The position numbers and the translations under genes are program-made. Shown here one piece after another: positions 5,235-7,668 of a stretch of 7,668 nt of DNA (positions within the stretch are counted from its first letter, which is position 1; each line of letters starts with the position of its first letter). This DNA is from Erythrobacter sp. (lineage in GTDB: Bacteria > Pseudomonadota > Alphaproteobacteria > Sphingomonadales > Sphingomonadaceae): the NCBI GenBank assembly GCA_003483125.1, contig DMWU01000043.1, positions 1 through 7,668 on the forward strand. Reading direction: 5' to 3'. A model generated the notes under the pieces. The model had not been told where the DNA came from and did not search any database. It was given only the letters and a program-made list of their open reading frames with translations.

Positions 5235-6413
5235 ATGGACCTACCCCTGATCAGTGCAGCCCTTTTAGCGACGTCCTCTCCGTTGGCTTATGGAGAGGGG
5301 ATTAAGCTTGCCCAGCCGGCCTCGACTTCGCCTGTAGTAACTGCAGATTCTAGTGAACAAGACAGCCGGCCTAGCGAGAATCCGCGTGAGAATAATCCAG
5401 GCGAAGACGCGACGCTCCGTGATGCTGGTCAAGAACAGGTAGGGGAACCTGTCGAAGAGGGAGACATTGTTGTCACAGCGGATTCCGAGGCGCGCAAGCG
5501 CGACCCTCTGGTTGACCTGAACGAGTCCACCTTCGCGCTCACCCAGGATGTCGATAAAGCCGTGGTTGTGCCAGTGGCTATCGCCTACAAAGAAGGGCTG
5601 CCTAAACCGGTCAGACGCGGGTTGAGAAACTTCTTCCGCAACCTTCTGGAACCAGTGAATTTCCTCAATTACCTGCTCCAACTCAAACCCGGCAAGGCGT
5701 TTGAAACTCTGGGGCGGTTCACAATCAACTCGACAGTCGGCGTCGCCGGATTGATCGACGTTGCCAATGAAAAACCATTCAACCTGCCATATAGGCGCAA
5801 CGGATTCGCCAATACACTGGGGTATTATGGCGTCAGCCCCGGACCATTCCTTGTCTTGCCTCTGATTGGAGCAACTTCGCTACGGGATGTCTTGGGAAGC
5901 GGATTGGACCAAGCCGTACTTCCGATTGCCGTTGGTTCGCCCTTTAACAAACCTGAATATGGGATTCCCGCATATACGGTGAATTCGCTCGAATTTCGGA
6001 TCGATTTCGACGAACGGCTTGAGGCAATCAATTCGAGTGACGACCCCTATTTCGCCTTGCGTGAAACATATCTCTGCCAGCGCGAAGCCGACATTGCCGC
6101 GCTCAAGAACCGGCCGCCGCCGCGCGATTGCAATCTTGAGGCGTTGCTCTCTGAAGGGCTTGAGGGAGATGCAAGCCAGCAGAGTCTGACGCTAGAAGGA
6201 GCGCTAGAGCAGACTGAAGATTACCCTGCAGAGACGCTGGAGACACGTGATAATGACGGCGTCGCGCAGCAGGAGCAGGAGCAGGAGCAGGAAATTACCG
6301 AACCGACCTTGGTGCCAGGGCCAGTTGTAGAAATCCCGTCGTCAATCACCCTTGAAAACGGGTGTGCGCTTCTCGAGGAGCGCGTCAATACCTTCCATGT
6401 GATCACTTGTTAG
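5235..6413 (+). CDS. mlaA: MlaA (VacJ) family outer-membrane lipid-asymmetry protein with long N- and C-terminal extensions
   Basis: MlaA removes misplaced phospholipids from the outer leaflet of the outer membrane and passes them to the periplasmic MlaC shuttle. The family domain spans about residues 88-290 of 392: RDPLVDLNESTF (89-100), VRRGLRNFFRNLLEPVNFLN (126-145), GRFTINSTVGVAGLIDVA (160-177), and TLGYYGVSPGPFLVLPLIG (194-212) followed by RDVLGSGLD (217-225). The start MDLPLISAALLATSSPLA resembles a short signal peptide with no positive residue and no lipobox cysteine. The ATG has GAAGG seven bases upstream and a TAG 22 bp upstream in frame, so no longer start exists. Residues 30-80 are an acidic linker. 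Residues 300-392 form an acidic, Gln/Glu-rich tail with a QEQEQE repeat, and end in cysteine. The last 24 codons overlap the convergent crotonase gene. Domain call is secure; the tail is unusual and could reflect loss of an earlier stop. Confidence 0.9.
   Translation: MDLPLISAALLATSSPLAYGEGIKLAQPASTSPVVTADSSEQDSRPSENPRENNPGEDATLRDAGQEQVGEPVEEGDIVVTADSEARKRDPLVDLNESTFALTQDVDKAVVVPVAIAYKEGLPKPVRRGLRNFFRNLLEPVNFLNYLLQLKPGKAFETLGRFTINSTVGVAGLIDVANEKPFNLPYRRNGFANTLGYYGVSPGPFLVLPLIGATSLRDVLGSGLDQAVLPIAVGSPFNKPEYGIPAYTVNSLEFRIDFDERLEAINSSDDPYFALRETYLCQREADIAALKNRPPPRDCNLEALLSEGLEGDASQQSLTLEGALEQTEDYPAETLETRDNDGVAQQEQEQEQEITEPTLVPGPVVEIPSSITLENGCALLEERVNTFHVITC
6270..6293 (+). repeat. Hexamer repeat in mlaA
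   Basis: CAGGAG is repeated three times and followed by CAGGAA, encoding (Gln-Glu)4 inside the MlaA tail. The 6-bp unit keeps frame when it expands or shrinks, so the tail length may vary between strains. Confidence 0.8.
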
Positions 6414-7133
6414 GTGCATCAACGCTTGCGTGTTGGCGGCCATCTCGAGAGCTGTATCATAGCTGGTTGAGCGCCCCTGTCGCATCAGGTTCTTGGCATG
6501 GCGCAGAGCATGCGGCGGCATTGCGGCAACCTTAGCGGCTATTGATTGCGCTTCTGCCATCAGGTCTTCTGGTGCGGCAACACGGCTGACCAGTCCCCAT
6601 TCGAGTGCTGTCTGCGCATCGATCAAATCGCCTGTATAGAATAGCTCAGCCGCACGCGCTTCGCCAATCACCCGCGGCAATATCCAGGTTCCGCCATCGC
6701 CGGGCACAATACCCAGCTTCAGAAAGGTGACGCCGAATCTTGCCTTCTGCGAAGCGATACGAATATCGGCCAAGCAGGCAACATCGCAGCCCAAGCCAAT
6801 GGCGGCTCCGTTAACCGCAGCAATCAAGGGCACGCGCAAGCCATAGAGCGAGCGCAAGACCTTATGGATATTGTCGCGATAGCCGTCTGAAATGCCCGGC
6901 GGCGTTCCGCCGAATGTACCGCTACGCTCCTTCATCGCCTTGATATCACCGCCAGCGCTGAAAGCCTTGCCCGCCCCAGTCAGGATCACACAGCGCACAT
7001 CGAGGTCGGAATTGATCGCATCGCAGGCTTCCGCGAAGGCATCACCATCGCCTTTGGCGCCTAAGGGATTCATTATGTCCGGGCGGTTGAGCGTCAACGT
7101 AGTAACGTGTTCATTCCGGTCGATCTGCAGCAT
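6342..7133 (-). CDS. Crotonase / enoyl-CoA hydratase-isomerase family protein
   Basis: The protein has 263 residues, the normal crotonase length, and acts on acyl-CoA thioesters in the cytoplasm. The oxyanion-hole motifs are AFSAGGDIK (57-65) and NGAAIGLG (108-115). The C-terminal HMEGIDALLEKRTPVFKG is family-typical. The two glutamates of true enoyl-CoA hydratases (rat Glu144 and Glu164) align with Asp117 and Phe137, while Asp146 in GIVPGDGGTW is prominent. This favours a different reaction, such as isomerisation or another thioester reaction, over simple hydration; the substrate is unknown. I chose the ATG at 7133, with GGAG about eight bases upstream. A TTG at 7217 would add 28 residues that overlap the upstream gene. 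The start lies 23 bp inside the end of the hydrolase gene, so the two are likely translationally coupled. Its 3' end overlaps mlaA by 72 bp on the opposite strand. Confidence 0.92.
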   Translation of the reverse strand: MLQIDRNEHVTTLTLNRPDIMNPLGAKGDGDAFAEACDAINSDLDVRCVILTGAGKAFSAGGDIKAMKERSGTFGGTPPGISDGYRDNIHKVLRSLYGLRVPLIAAVNGAAIGLGCDVACLADIRIASQKARFGVTFLKLGIVPGDGGTWILPRVIGEARAAELFYTGDLIDAQTALEWGLVSRVAAPEDLMAEAQSIAAKVAAMPPHALRHAKNLMRQGRSTSYDTALEMAANTQALMHLTSDHMEGIDALLEKRTPVFKGD

Positions 7134-7668
7134 CAATATTCTCCAGGAATTCAAGCACAGCGCGCTCTGCCTCGTCGCGCCATGCCAATTCATGTCCGGC
7201 GCCGGGGAAGATGGCAAGCCGCGCAGAAGAATTTAGCTCTGCAAGCTGGTGCGAGTGGTGATGCGGGACAATGTTGTCCGCATCGCCGTGCAGCAACAAT
7301 ATCGGCGCATCAATCGCACCAATCTTCTCATGATTGGCAAAGCGGTCTTCCAGCAATTGGCGGACCGGAAGCCACCATACCCTCTCTGCAGCCACCTGCG
7401 GAAGGTTGGCAAAGGGTGAGATCAGCACGAGGGCAAGCGGCTGTGTCTCATGTGCCAAATGTGTGGCCACACCGCCGCCGATCGAATTACCAATCAGTAT
7501 TACTTCGCTGGCTTCGACGCCACGCTCGGCAAGCCAGCCCAGTGCCGCACGGCCATCACGATAGAGCCCCTCTTCGCTTGGGCTTCCCGGATTGCCGCGA
7601 TAGCCGCGATATTCGGCGGCGAGCACGCCATAGCCCGCCGGTGTCAATCGGTCGGTAGCCACGACCGA
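7111..7668 (-). CDS. Alpha/beta-hydrolase family protein, C-terminal part (cut by window edge)
   Basis: The frame runs off the right edge with 185 residues visible, so the true start and the N-terminal HGN oxyanion region lie outside the window; the GTG at 7662 is only an internal codon. The catalytic triad is visible. The nucleophile serine is in GNSIGG (7486-7469), the acid Asp is in HGDADNIVP (7290-7264), and the His is in GAGHEL (7203-7186). The AAEYRGYRGNPGSPSEEGL stretch matches the serine-aminopeptidase/ABHD13-like hydrolases, probably cytoplasmic esterases or peptidases of unknown substrate. It ends 23 bp into the crotonase gene, suggesting one operon and coupled translation; a thioesterase or esterase partner for an acyl-CoA enzyme would fit, but this is inference. 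Confidence 0.88.
   Translation of the reverse strand, partial: SVVATDRLTPAGYGVLAAEYRGYRGNPGSPSEEGLYRDGRAALGWLAERGVEASEVILIGNSIGGGVATHLAHETQPLALVLISPFANLPQVAAERVWWLPVRQLLEDRFANHEKIGAIDAPILLLHGDADNIVPHHHSHQLAELNSSARLAIFPGAGHELAWRDEAERAVLEFLENIDAADRPE

Noticed and set aside
7107..7658. Plus-strand frame of 183 codons opposite the alpha/beta-hydrolase
   Set aside because: The opposite strand has the full catalytic motifs of a hydrolase; this frame has shadow composition.

Overview
The window reads as a chromosomal housekeeping segment of an alphaproteobacterium. Order Sphingomonadales, perhaps Erythrobacteraceae, is the best guess. The clues are the style of the MlaA protein (an IVVTA stretch before the domain and no lipobox), the IhfB sequence, the moderate-to-high GC content and weak -35 promoters. 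No marker gene proves this placement. There is no integrase, transposase, CRISPR array or other sign of a mobile element.

Left part (1-2440, all minus strand). The window opens inside an unrecognised membrane protein gene cut by the left edge. A non-coding stretch of about 280 bp follows, then a tandem PilZ-domain protein (candidate c-di-GMP effector), a tRNA-Leu(UAA) with encoded CCA, ihfB (IHF beta subunit), and a small YtrA-type GntR regulator. The 248-bp gap upstream of ihfB holds three inverted repeats, including a perfect 14-bp palindrome.

Centre (2441-5129). A POT/PTR2-family proton-coupled peptide transporter is transcribed divergently from the GntR gene, so the regulator is its natural candidate controller. 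The transporter probably starts at a GTG. It would then have an extra N-terminal hydrophobic helix and an approximately 80-nt leader with mutually exclusive hairpins around its ribosome-binding site. A strong intrinsic terminator ends it. An NnrU-family membrane protein with its own good ribosome-binding site follows.

Right part (5235-7668). A MlaA (VacJ) family protein of the outer-membrane phospholipid transport system lacks the lipoprotein cysteine and carries a long acidic C-terminal tail. The last 24 codons of that tail lie antisense on the end of a convergent crotonase-family gene. The crotonase gene lacks both canonical hydratase glutamates. It overlaps by 23 bp the end of an upstream alpha/beta-hydrolase gene that runs off the right edge, so these two form a translationally coupled pair.

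Most genes here are recognisable families. I did not find a clear new multi-gene system. The points most worth a second look are the POT leader and extra helix paired with the GntR regulator, the MlaA/crotonase 3' overlap, the crotonase active-site changes, and the inverted repeats before ihfB.
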